A stretch of DNA of 64,000 nt, taken from Stratiolaelaps scimitus. Its lineage: Eukaryota; Arthropoda; Arachnida; Mesostigmata; Laelapidae. Positions 1-11,679 of the stretch are shown here, in pieces. The notes below the pieces were generated by a model. It had not been told where the DNA came from. It did not search any database and was given only the letters and a program-made list of their open reading frames with translations. The stretch covers positions 2,264,001-2,328,000 of the forward strand of contig JABWDB010000005.1 in assembly GCA_019614645.1 (NCBI GenBank). The letters run 5' to 3'. A program made the position numbers and the translations under genes. Within the stretch, counting starts at the first letter, position 1, and each line of letters begins with the position of its first letter.

Positions 1-1176
1 TATTAGTAATAATTGTATTATTATTATTATTATTATTACCGACAGAGGGATCGACAGTAATGCTAGGAAAAGATGATTAAGATAATGATTATATATGTTA
101 AAACGCTCTGCACGACGATAAGCACATGGTGATTTTTATTACAGTTATGGAAGAAAGTTAATTAATGATGTTGCATCACATTTTGTACATCAGCTACCGC
201 AAGAAGACACACACGCGGCAGGAAAGGCACTCTCCTGCATGGCATTAATAACGCTGATTATGATGGTATAAATAAAAATGCAATATAACATCGCCACTCT
301 ATAGCCGGTCGCAGGTAATATCCTGTTCTGTAAAAGGGGCAAAAAACATGGATGAGTTTCGAGAATCGAATTTTGGTAAGATATGAAAAATAGTGAGCGT
401 TTCCGCCAACCTAAGGCTGTTAGCAGAGAGGCTTGCCCAGGGGATATACAGTAATTAGGGTAAGAGCTATAATTATTTGCTAATTCAGCAAGCAAACATT
501 CGGGACAGCCATCGTCTGCTAATCACAGATAGCTAAGCGTCAGTTTTATGAACGGTCGAACAGGGACGACAGCATGAATTCTTATTTAAATATGACCAAA
601 AATCACTATAGCAACTAGCAACGGTGAGAACGCACGTCGAAACGGCCGGACGTCACGAGCTCCCCATAATGATGTAGTAAGAACGAATTGTGTAACTGTC
701 ATCAATCGTAACAACTATAAATACTGATGAACAGCAATCGCAAGAACGACAACAACCAAACTCTTGAGACGCGCAAGGCGTAGTCGGTAAGGGCGACAAC
801 TATAGCAACGTCAATGCGTGGCAGAAATGGGTGATAATAATGGCAACGGTAATCTTGTACATGCTGACTGAAAGTAGCATTGATTGCCTGTGAGTGTTGA
901 TTGAACTGAATGCGGAGAAACTGACTCATTGGGTATTCGCAATTGATGATAGCAAACACAAACTGAGAAATTGCTCCAGCTAGAAACGACTGAGCCTGAG
1001 CCGAGCACGGTTACCAAGATCAAATCAATGAGAAAATTGACGAAACCTCAGAGATATACAAATATGAACACATAAACCAATACCTATTGAACGAAGGAAG
1101 CTTATGATTAAAGGGCAAGCCGGTTAGTTAGTTCGAAAGGCTATAACATGATGAATAGTATGTGTGTGTGTGGGTG

Positions 1177-1227
<51 letters not shown>

Positions 1228-2370
1228 CATGCGTTTGAACGAGGAGTGAACGACGATGATGAAAATGGCTGAAATAACAGTGCTAATGATATTGTGGCGG
1301 CGATTAAATGGTAAACGAATGTACGAAAATAAAATGAACCAAGTGTAAATAAATCAATTGAAGAAGCGATAATAAAAATAGACGGTGTGTATTAAGAACG
1401 TCACTGGTAAGCACATTACAAATAGACGAGGAACAGCTCTTTATTTATCTGTAGTATTCGATTGAGCTCAATATTGGAGGCGGTTTTGTTTACAGGGGAC
1501 GATGGAGGGTGCTAGTTATGTAGATGAAAGCTCGGATTTGTGTTCATGGCATGAAAATAACGGGAAAATGATTTTTTTTTAGGCAAACAAATTATGAATA
1601 ATTATAATTTTCTCTCGAAGAACATTGTAAGATGGTCGCTTACCGATCTGACAGACGGGGCGCAGAATCACGTATCGCTAAAATTAAAAAGTCATTGAAG
1701 GTGTCTTGCTTCTACGTGGTAATTGAATTACTTAATTATTATCTAGGCTAGACGAACGCTCTATAGGTATATATATCGCCTGGATAGCGTACATTTAGTA
1801 ATTACTAGAACATACAAGATTATAATCGCGCAGGAGACATGCAATTTTCTTCGACGCCGAGCTCCTCAGCAGACAAATTATAATAGTTAATAAAATATTT
1901 GTGAACTTAATTAATTTAAAAATATATAATATGTTAAATCAATTGGAATCAAAATTGATCAATTAAGAAATATGTAAAAATCAAAATATATAAAAATATT
2001 AAAATAAGAGAGAAAATTGATTACGTTTAGAAAAACCGAAATAAATGAAAATCAAAATAATTTAGTACCTTGACGAGTGCGTCGTAGGTGGAGACAATGA
2101 GACAGTTTTAGCGGATATTAGGAAAATCATGGTATTTCAATCTCAATCCGACCAATTTATAAATCCGATAAAATCCGTGAGATCTTCACAATCTCTGCAG
2201 ATCTTCCTACCGGATCTTCGTTAGTACAACCAGTTCGCGACGTGCTTCCCGGGTGCGAGAAAATCGGAAGAGACGACCTCGGACTGCTAGGATGTCCTTG
2301 GTTTCTGACGGACTTCGACCGCACTTGGATTCACAGTGTGAAAAACTTAGGGTGATGCTGGAAAGCTTCT
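1..2370. other. No gene recognised
   Basis: AT-rich sequence with short trinucleotide runs (TTA at 20-37) and the microsatellite at 1.2 kb. Open frames here are short and lack splice-site or domain support. Confidence 0.6.
1182..1223. repeat. (TA)n microsatellite
   Basis: An uninterrupted TA run of about 42 bp, preceded by a short (TG)n. Confidence 0.95.
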
Positions 2371-2372
2371 TT

Positions 2373-2423
2373 TTCACTGTGCGATTTATGTCTGTGATGG
2401 TCTGCATTGCAGGGAACTGACCC
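2373..2423 (+). repeat. Dispersed protein-like repeat, copy 1
   Basis: About 50 bp nearly identical to 5237-5291. The plus-strand reading is FHCAIYVCDGLHCRELT. Differences from copy 2 are two synonymous third-base changes and one in-frame codon, as expected of decayed copies of a once-coding mobile element. I do not recognise the protein. Confidence 0.6.
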
Positions 2424-2559
2424 ATTCCAACTTATTAATATTTTCCCCTTTCCAACTTATTGTTAATCCCCTTTTCCAGAGGAGAAATTCTGGTTTGGGG
2501 TCGCACTCTGGCTGACACTTTAGGCACCTTCTTATGTCAATCGGGGAACAACATACCCT

Positions 2560-2668
2560 TGGGAACGCAGCCAATACAGCCGAACAAACAACAAAAAATA
2601 CGCCTCACTAATGAATGCTACTTTAGACCAGTGGCCTTTGAAACACTGGGCCGAGCAAGGGTACAATA
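2560..2668 (+). mobile_element. Retroelement polyprotein tail fragment
   Basis: The plus-strand frame reads ...NECYFRPVAFETLGRARVQ then stop. The 'F.P(V/L)AFETLG' motif recurs in the 24-kb fragment and is typical of the C-terminal tail of many invertebrate retroelement-like polyproteins. Nothing else of the element is recognisable nearby. The class is uncertain. Confidence 0.4.
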
Positions 2669-3918
2669 ATTAAACTTTCTCCAGACATTAGAAGAAAGGT
2701 TACCGTCATCCGCAGGAGAATCAAGTGCGATCGAAGTTTATATGCAAAGATTTTCTTTAGATACCTAAACGGGCAGCGCAACCGCCGATTCGGGCACCTT
2801 TACGGACTGGTAATGTCGGACCTCCTCGTTTCAAATATTCTATCAAGCATAGACAGATGAGGCATATCTAGATGCCTACGAACTGCTACAACGGTAAAAC
2901 ATTCAGGGTCAGCTACTGTAAATGGCGCATACATAGATCAAAGGGAGTTCATACATAGGGCTGGAGTAATTTCGATGATGCAAAATCGTTCCTCCTGATT
3001 TCGAGTTGATTTCTGCGCTGCGTTCCCTGTCGGACCTTGCTCCATCGTTGGACTGTTGCGTCAGCCCACGGATGCGCCCACGCGTCACGGCTTCCGTCTG
3101 CTTTACCAAGCGAACCTCTAACCGTCACTACGTAGCCCTGCAGTAGACACATCGCCAAAGCGATCCTATGCATATGCATCGGACAATTGCATGCCGGCAC
3201 AACCGTTGTTCAGGGCCTCATATATCTCGATTGGATATTCGCCCCGTGACAAAGGACAGTGCATTCACCCCTATTCGTTACCACGAAGAAGTTTACCTCA
3301 CCAGTCTGTTCTCGAAGTAGTTATCATATTTTATTTTCTCTCAGATATATATATATTACATCCTATTTAGCCCACCATTTTGGTTGGCTTTATTTACACT
3401 TCTTGTACATCAATACGTAATAAATAAATTAATTAGCCTTCTCTTTTCAATTTGCGCGTACAACGACGACCATTCGATTGATGATGGTCAATTCTCGGAT
3501 CTTCACTCTTCACATGACCTACAGGTGCACATTTGACTTCCTGTTTGCAATTCACATCTCGAATCGGTTTTCACGCCCAATGCGATTCGGCTGGCAGAGT
3601 CGCGCCGCACCACGTATTGTTCTGTTTATTGTGGATCTGACGAACACATTTCGAGCGACGAAGATATTATTATTTAGGAACGTGTTCATACATCTGTACA
3701 TAGCCAGCCTGTTCATGGGGTTGAATGGGCACACCCTGTGCTAACTACACATGTTATTGTGACTAAACTCGCTCGACAACTCGATAGTATACTCTTATAT
3801 ATTAAGTACTGACAAAGATCTCTCAGTGGATAAATATGCGAACGGTTCGAAGGAAGAAACGTATCAACAAAACTCAATTGCAGTAATCAAAATCTAAAAA
3901 TTCACCCTTTTTTTATAG

Positions 3919-4047
<129 letters not shown>

Positions 4048-4867
4048 AGTATTATCATACATTGCAGCCGCATGGCAGATACACACATATGTGCACTGCG
4101 GGCATCCACTTTATAGGTGTACAGTAATTGATTATATGAATTATTCACCATTCTATATTACTCTTATTATCGTATTTGTGTGTGACTACTTATTGTATCA
4201 GCATTTGTTCTTAAAGCCATTATTGGTATGATGTGCTTGTTGCATAATTTTTGCTGAACTATAAAGAAGATCGTTTTCCTGAGACCACGGCGAATACAAT
4301 CATTAATGATCGGCCTCTCTCTCTCCGTCTCGCGCGCGCGCGGACTCCATGGTATTCCGTTTCACATCGACCACATTTTCGGAGTTCGCTATTTTGAACT
4401 CGTATAGATGTGGAAGATCGAACGATTTTCTCAACAGTCGCTGAGCCTGATACCTGACGGAAGTTTTCACTCTTCAAATAAGGACACTCGATACTGCATC
4501 ATGTTCGTAGCAATAATAATAATAATGGTAATCAATACAGCAGCAGTCACATAGCACGTTTGTATTCTTTTATCAACGACCCTAAACGCCGCCGTAAATC
4601 TACTTCTCTTGCATGTGTGCCGTATAAAAGTTTTTGTCCATTTTAGACAATGGTGGGATTATTTCATGAACTTATTTATTGGTCAGCAATTGGCAGCCTA
4701 CTAATCAAGCAGGAGTTATGATAAGCGAAGATAGTGGCAGCTAGAGATCGCTAGATCGCATACATTCAATCTAGAACAAAGATTGTATGTGGTAGTATTG
4801 AATGGTTATAAAACATTCGTTGCTCATCTGTGCTGGTTGGTCAATTAAAATTAGTAATCATTCGTCA

Positions 4868-4868
<1 letters not shown>

Positions 4869-4900
<32 letters not shown>
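4869..4900. repeat. (TA)n microsatellite
   Basis: A pure TA run of about 32 bp. Confidence 0.9.
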
Positions 4901-4903
<3 letters not shown>

Positions 4904-5236
4904 TTCTCATCTCTCCTCACTTGAGTGATTGACTTACATAGAGTGTTCGTCAATTATATTCGTCATCGATTGATTACACTAAATACATTACTATTAGATA
5001 TAATGTTTTGCAGTATCCGCATCATACGAAATCTATGAAAGTTCTTGCTGTGAAAGATGCTAAAATGTCGACGGCCACACGAACACACACGTTCACGTGG
5101 GACGATGGACGAGGTGCGTGTGCCACGGACGGTGATCACTAAGCGCTTTGTACACTGGCATGACCGCATCCGTTCACTCGCGGGTGAGCTGCGCACGCGG
5201 CGAACGATGAGCCCGATCCAGAACAATCTGTCTCTG

Positions 5237-5291
5237 TTTCACTGTGCGATCCACTACGTCTGTGATGGTCTGCATTGCAGGGAACTGACCC
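5237..5291 (+). repeat. Dispersed protein-like repeat, copy 2
   Basis: The second copy of the 2.4-kb repeat, within a 97-codon open frame (5057-5350) that includes FVHWHDRIRSLAGELRTRR upstream. The flanks do not match copy 1 by eye. It is probably a remnant of a mobile element ORF; family unknown. Confidence 0.55.
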
Positions 5292-5557
5292 TTCGCGCAC
5301 CCGGCGATGACGGCAGCATACACTGCCAGTGGCCGGGCCTTGATACCTAGCGGCGGGCGGGCGACAGACGACCGGTCGGCGGAGGAATGGGTTTACCTAG
5401 TCATACTACTAATGTTTGCTTATTCGAGTCGTCATTCCTTGCAGTGTGTCCACGAACACTCATCGATCGTTCGTTGCCAACGAACTGTTTCAAACGCACT
5501 CGGAGTGGCCAGGCCGCCCGTTTGAAGATTGCCATTAACTAGTATAATTACGTGTAG

Positions 5558-5644
5558 TAGTTGTTGCTGGCGGTACCTTGGGCGTTAAATGTTGGCTGTG
5601 GGTCAGCCCGGAAAATGTATTTAGTATAGTTGTTGCTGGCGGTA
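5558..5644 (+). mobile_element. SINE core fragment flanked by 18-bp direct repeats
   Basis: TAGTTGTTGCTGGCGGTA occurs at 5558-5575 and again at 5627-5644. The 51 bp between hold the SINE core GTTAAATGTTGGCTG...GTCAGCCCGGAA. This looks like a 5'-truncated SINE insertion with a target-site duplication. A plain tandem duplication is possible, but the SINE core between the repeats favours insertion. Confidence 0.5.
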
Positions 5645-6229
5645 ACCCAACAACCGTTGATTAATTCGGACCAACAGTTGACGGGATGTGGTTGCGTGGA
5701 GTTGGTGATTTTTTTTTCCGCCTCCATCTCATTTCGTTCACGATACGAAGGCGTTTGTTCATCTTAGAAACATTACAACTGATCTGAAATTATTAAAGTT
5801 TGACGCTGCACGGTAGGATTGGTAGGCTGAAAAAAATGGGGGGGCGGTCCTAAAAAGGTCTAGTCTGCAAAATCGCCGAGGTGTTTTCGTGTATTTTGTA
5901 GAACGCGGCTGGCTTGAACAAGGCAAGAAACAACAGACTTTATGGACACTTTGGCAGCGGGCTCGATCTTCGTACACCGCGGTCGTTGACTGGTGACAGG
6001 TCATACGTGTTGAAGCATTGTCCCCTGGTTCAGAACTGCTCGAAACTCCTGCGCATCAAGATGACACGTTCCTGTTAGTATCTTTATTGCGAACCTGCGA
6101 ACTACGTTAGGATTAGGTCTACGTGGCTCACTCGTCCAATGTATGATACTGCATCGCGGAATAATCTATCATTCACCTAACCCGCAATATAAACCCTCTT
6201 ATTTTGTGTGAAATAGCTCTTTATTACAT

Positions 6230-6352
6230 TGAAAATACACGATCTTTTCTGGCTGACTCTCGGCCCACATTCAACGTTAGGCATTGAACCTGTGCGCCTG
6301 CGTCCGTCAGGCGGCAGGCGCATTTGAACGCACCACGCCACTGGGCTCGATT
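6230..6352 (-). mobile_element. tRNA-related SINE with Pol III-type boxes
   Basis: On the minus strand, an A-box-like TGGCGTGGTGCG (6340-6329) is followed about 38 bp later by a B box GGTTCAATGCC (6290-6280), which fits GWTCRANNC. The SINE core follows, ACGTTGAATGTGGGCCGAGA..., then an AATAAA-containing tail. The tRNA-like part cannot fold as a functional tRNA, so this is a SINE head. It is the most complete of five copies in the window. Confidence 0.55.
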
Positions 6353-6697
6353 ACACTAACGATAAAGGCCGCAAAAATAAGGTCGACAGCTTTGTACAGC
6401 CCGAGATTTAGTCTCTTGTCTAACCCACTCGCGTGGGATATTATTGCTTGATAATACTGCAATCAATCACGACAGGAATGGGGGTAATATAGATGAAATG
6501 CATCCCCTTGTCACATGTGCGTGCTCTTTTGACGTTCGACAAATCGAATTTCGTGAGTGGCGCTTGCCTGATCAGATGGCGCATCTTACCGCCGATTATG
6601 AGCTGTTCGGCGAATTTGACCATAATGGCCACAGCTGGTGACTTAAACAACTACATTGACTCATTCTATTTCAGTCACACCTAAACTGTTTTTCGAG

Positions 6698-6742
6698 CTG
6701 ACAGGCCTCAGCTGTTCTGCCCCTATCTGACAGGCCTCAGCT
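6698..6742. repeat. 16-bp direct repeat, 29-bp period
   Basis: CTGACAGGCCTCAGCT occurs at 6698-6713 and 6727-6742. The unit holds the near-palindrome CAGGCCTC. It is probably a small tandem duplication. Confidence 0.6.
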
Positions 6743-7999
6743 CTTAACCTTTAGGTATTACTATGAGGACCTGCCTGTCACACCTAGACGCCGAATATGT
6801 ATGGATATTTCCAGAGAGTTAATTACACACTGTGGCATAATTGTTTCCTTTTTTTAATTGCTATATATTATTTTATTACCAGAGGCGTCTCACAGCGCCA
6901 TGGGTGGTCCACTTCAGTGCAGTAAACACAAGCGGTAATTCAAATCGCGTAGTTTTTACAGCCTCGAGGCTAGAACCAGTGGCCATAGTCATTCCATTCT
7001 AGTGGCATTTTTTTTGGTAAACAGCCATCCGTTGTTTCTGCTAATCAACGTTACTCTCACGTGAGTCACGTTCATCGGTTTCTTTGTTTCTTTGGACAGC
7101 GGCGGCATTATATAACAACGCATGTGTTTGTCGAAAATCTTTATCTTAGTACTTTCCGATTTTATTGAATGTTTTTCTGCTACTGCTGCTGCTTTTGTTG
7201 CGACTAGCAAAATGTAACCCGTCATCATTCGGTAACAGCTAGATCGCTATTGTGAATGGTTAACACCACCTGTGACGCTGGCTGGCTATCGGTTAACTGG
7301 GTACGCAGTGACTAACAGATCACAGATATGGATAATAATTTTTTTCTTGATTTTTCTGTGTGTGTGTGTATATTCTTTGAGGGGGCTATAATCTGAGAAA
7401 AAAGAAGAGAACATTCAATATCATTCGTCTAAAACTAGTAAACAAATACCAACTTAGTATCTTGTTTAACACCATGCTCCCGCTCTGGCAACGCTACGAC
7501 GGGACGGACTATTCACAGCTATCACGTTAGATCATGTAGAAATCATTCCCCAGTTACGTGACGAGTAGTTGTTCTACAGTGGTTGCTGCATCGCTCTACC
7601 GCCGAGATGTGTTCATTCGATACGCGCTGTCAACATTTCCTTTAATTCTTGGTTCATTAGTGGTGCCATGCCAATACAATTTAAATGTCACACAGAATAT
7701 AAATTACTAGCCTAAAGCTGGTTTGGAGACATTCGAGTGTAGAAAACCGCTCAAAACAAAGGTAATTTAAAAGTGGGACGATTTAGGAAGGATGCTCCGC
7801 TGTGGAGGGACACTGTTCCGTAGTAGTTTAGCTTTTTGGAAAGATAAGCTGGTTATACTCAGGAGCGATAGAAATGATCATGAAATCGTTGGATGTGGCT
7901 AGGCAGTAAAACGATATTTTACTTCTACCCTGCTAAGAAGGCCAAGGCGTGGTATGAGGTCTGTCCTTTAAGAGACACACTTATATATAAGTATACATG

Positions 8000-8031
<32 letters not shown>

Positions 8032-10123
8032 AGTAAATACAGTCATCGTATTCACCATATTGCGGTTGTAATTTTAGAAACGTGTGATGCGCAAAAATAT
8101 GCATTCAGATATTCATCTTGATCATACTACTGTATAGTAGAGTTATAACATATAGTATCTATAAATTACATGCTTCTTTTTAGGTAACTTTTTCATATAT
8201 ATATATATATACATATATGTGAATGAACTGAATTCCCGCTCGAACTCAATTGCAATATATATCGTCGAGCTCGGCGCAATGTCGTTCCAAGACATTATGC
8301 TCTAATTTGCTGTGGCAAATTATACTAAATGTACCAGGTAAAAAATATCACTTAATTTAATTTACAGAATTTCCCAATAATCACTTGAGCCAATGTGTTC
8401 GTCCAGTCGAATGCGTCACGCTGTTGACGTCAACCAAAGTGACGGTATCGGGCCGCGCTGACAGGACGATTCCAATGATTGATTGATATCCTCAGATGCA
8501 ACAATCGATGCATTTGCGCCCGTGTATAAACGTTTGATGGGTGACTATTTGAGTTCTTTCAGCTAGTCCAATTCATTCATTGACCTCGTCACGGATACTG
8601 TCTTCTGTACCGCTGCTGTCACTGTATTCAGTTTGAGTTTTGCTTGAAAAATTCATAAATTTACTCATTCAGCTGCCATCGATATGAATGATGTTGAACA
8701 CAGGTGATCCTGCAACTCTGCACCAACTTACTTGTATATCCTATTCAAGAAGTGTGTTGGCATTGTTATGGTCTAACAACCGGTTTCTATCGAATCGCGT
8801 GGCCCCGCAGCTGCTCCTGCTGAAACCCGTGCAAATATATCCGAACAGTCTGTACTCCTCGTGGATCCGTTCGTGCGCGGATTCATTCATAACTGTATGT
8901 CTTCGGTGTCATAGATTTTACGTTGTTTGCTGCCCGGCCGTCGGCTATTAAAATAGATCGTTGATTTCCTCAGAGACCATGGACCAAATCAGCAGCGAGT
9001 CATGATCATATATATATATATGAATGATACCTCGTGTCCTTTAAAGTCATATCGTTGGTCTGATGCGTGCAATCGATGATGATACACGACCAGGCTCGAC
9101 AGTAAGCCAATGTGCGTTCGTCCCATAGGATTATTGACCTGTCAATCCTAAAGGACTGCTTTCAGCAGAATTGGCAGCCAGAGAATAACTAGGTGAGGTA
9201 ACTATCAGGCAATGGTAGTAGTGGTACTACTAGCCCTGAGCGAGATATCAGTAATCAACGTGGTCATATTGGTTAGGGGAGCCTGCTCTGGATTTCGCTA
9301 TCCGGCGGGGCTCTTGGCGATCCTGTCCGATTTCGGTGGCGACGCCTCAGAGCGACGAGTATCAGGCCGATCATCGTCATAATCACTATGATCAGGAGGA
9401 GAAAGGCTATGCCAAGGTACGAAAGGTTCACCCTGAAATTTTACAGAGAACAGCAGCAGCAGCAACGCGGGGTCAGTACCACGTAACGAGTCGTCTTAAG
9501 GGTGCTCTTAGTTCAATTTTGTATGGATATCGATATAATTCATGTTTTTGGCCTAATTGAATAGTGGACCTCTTGTTTCCCTTCGTACTATTTACAGAGA
9601 TGGTATTTTCTCAAGCGAAACAAATATGGAAATATTTTCTACAAATGCGCATGCCGATGCCTCACCGTTATTTGCGTCGCATGCCGTCAATATCGTCAGT
9701 ACACACACGCATACATACACACGCTCCCTCACACAGCACGCGGCGACTATTCCGCGCCAGCGTGCAGTACGAGGTCGAGTACGATTACAACGCATGCATC
9801 TTTCCATATCTAGGCGTAAGAGATTGTTGAGGATGACGTGAGAGAGAAAGGCATATTATGCATTAAAGGAGTTATTAGTTATGTTTAGTGTCAAGTTGTT
9901 GTCCACGGGAATCGACAGCAAATTCAGGAGCTTCTAGTCGCTTAGAGCGAGAGCAAACGAAGAGAAAAGTTACCCAGGAAAAGGTCGTTCTGTCTGTTGA
10001 AGATGACTCGAGGCCGAGGTGCTGGCTGCAGTGGTAGTTGATATAATTGAGCCCAGCACAGGTTCGCCTACCTGTCCGAGCTAGCCGTACACACAGAGAG
10101 ACAGCGGCCGCGAGAGCAGATAA

Positions 10124-10243
10124 CACAACAACAACAACAACATTGTATATAACGTCAGAGGAAAGAAAGATCAGACAACAACAACAACAACAGTAAGAGC
10201 AACAACAACAACAACAGTCAGAACAACAACAACAGCAACATCA
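10124..10243. repeat. Clustered (ACA)n repeats
   Basis: Four ACA/CAA blocks separated by short spacers such as gtaagag and gtcag, suggesting duplication of a longer unit of repeat plus spacer. Confidence 0.85.
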
Positions 10244-11132
10244 ATAAGAGTCAGAACAACGGCGACAGCTGTGGGAGGCACAGAATGAGCTTTTACAACG
10301 CAGGCTGTGATAATAACGAGAATGCATACATTTCTGTGATCGAAAGTCGTCGGTCATCTTTCGAAAACGATTAATGGAGAGACAACAGCGTATCGCTGAT
10401 GACAGGACATTGTGTGTACAGGACATCGGTAACTTTGGTGATCGGTAACGAGACGATTAGCTGTTAGTGATTTCGGGGTATGATTCGTGTAAAGTTACTT
10501 CTCTGTTCTGCCATGTTTTTGTCTTATATAAAGCAGATCTCGCATGGAAAGATGGAGTTTGTTCCAGTAGACCAAAACGACACGTTATGATTTCTTCCTT
10601 AATGTAACGTTGTTACATTGTGCACACATTGTATGACCCGGGGCCGATCATAAACCTGCACGGGCGTGCATCTCTTTTGTAGCTATTCTCGCTTCTGAAT
10701 CGGAATCGCCTATGACGAGTCGATTATGCGAAATCGCATATGACTCGAGCAGAAGTACGAATGAGGAGAGAAAATTCGGAAATCGTCTCGCAAATCTTCG
10801 ATGACCATGATCCAGTGCTACAGAGTCGATTGTGCTTGTGACGGCTTCTAAAGCCACCCACTTGGTTTATGTCCAGGGCGGAGGTCAATATAGGCTTACA
10901 CTAGGCCAAAACATAGATCTGCTGATATCGAGAGAGAAGTCTATAAGTTTGAAAACGTTGAAATGCTTACAGTTGAATTCGGTGTCAACTGCCACCCACG
11001 AATCTATTCCGTGTAGAACCCAATCGTCCCCAACTGTATGTACACCTATATCTTACTCTGCTACGAACGACTATATTGTACCCTTCAGTCAATCCTTTGC
11101 ATCAATGCTGTCTATCAATTCTTCTCTCGATT

Positions 11133-11138
11133 TTATTT
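11133..11138 (-). terminator. Candidate polyadenylation signal of the NELL gene
   Basis: AATAAA on the minus strand, about 180 bp past the stop codon at 11320. It fits a 3' end for the read-through form of exon 13. In AT-rich sequence this hexamer also occurs by chance. Confidence 0.35.
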
Positions 11139-11319
11139 CTTTTTTTTTCACATAAACATACACAATCAATCCGAACTAAGCCCTATTACATTTGTCTATA
11201 ACGATTTGCTTTAGATATTCATTGTACGAACTAAAACAACTAGGCTGCCCCTCTCCCTTTGTTGTCTTAAGTATGAGTTAATTATACCTAAGTATAATGT
11301 TGTCGTTAGATTGAGGGGG

Positions 11320-11679
11320 TTAGAGGTAAGTAACGCATTTGTGCTTAATTTCTTGCTTGATGCGGATACAGCGAGCTAGGGGGGCAACGTCAAATAAGCT
11401 AGCCAAATCGATTCGCGAGCCACCTACCTTGAGCGGAGGAATTCGCGCCCACAGCTCCTGTGAAAATTCGATAAATAGGGCCTCGGCGGGCAGGTGACAT
11501 CCGCGATCTTCAACGTTACCCGTTGGTCGACTCTCTTCCGAATAGAGGTCTCTCGATGGGCCGACAGGTGCACAAGGATCTTGGTCAGGACAAATAGGAC
11601 AGCAGAGGCCTGGTGGCTGTTGCGGATTTGTGCAACTTAGCGATGGACACCGGGGAGGCGAGCAGCGCAGGTTGCCAAA
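11320..11679 (-). CDS. NELL: NELL exon 13: VWC4 end and C-terminal region
   Basis: Acceptor gtgatcag| before 11679, phase 0. It encodes [16 protein letters not shown] and GLCCPICPD, completing VWC4, then [20 protein letters not shown], which resembles the start of a fifth VWC. The frame stays open to TAA at 11322-11320 (119 residues). A strong donor, CTCAAG|gtaggt, lies at 11427-11422; if used, the exon ends at 11428 and a further exon should supply C-x-x-C-x-C. I found none in the next 2-3 kb. The start is firm, the end is not. Confidence 0.75.
   Translation of the reverse strand, partial: FGNLRCSPPRCPSLSCTNPQQPPGLCCPICPDQDPCAPVGPSRDLYSEESRPTGNVEDRGCHLPAEALFIEFSQELWARIPPLKVGGSRIDLASLFDVAPLARCIRIKQEIKHKCVTYL

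Larger units (their letters stand above)
6360..11130. other. No gene recognised downstream of NELL
   Basis: Mixed-composition sequence with AT microsatellites (7982-8033, 8195-8220) and the ACA cluster at 10.1 kb. If NELL uses the donor at 11427, its last exon should lie here on the minus strand. A search for a phase-0 exon with C-x-x-C-x-C between 9.6 and 11.3 kb found none. Confidence 0.5.

Noticed and set aside
6280..6350. Functional tRNA gene
   Set aside because: A and B boxes are present, but no acceptor stem closes and a SINE core follows directly.
10174..10243. CRISPR-like spaced repeats
   Set aside because: The repeats are plain ACA triplets with spacers of a few bases in a eukaryotic sequence.
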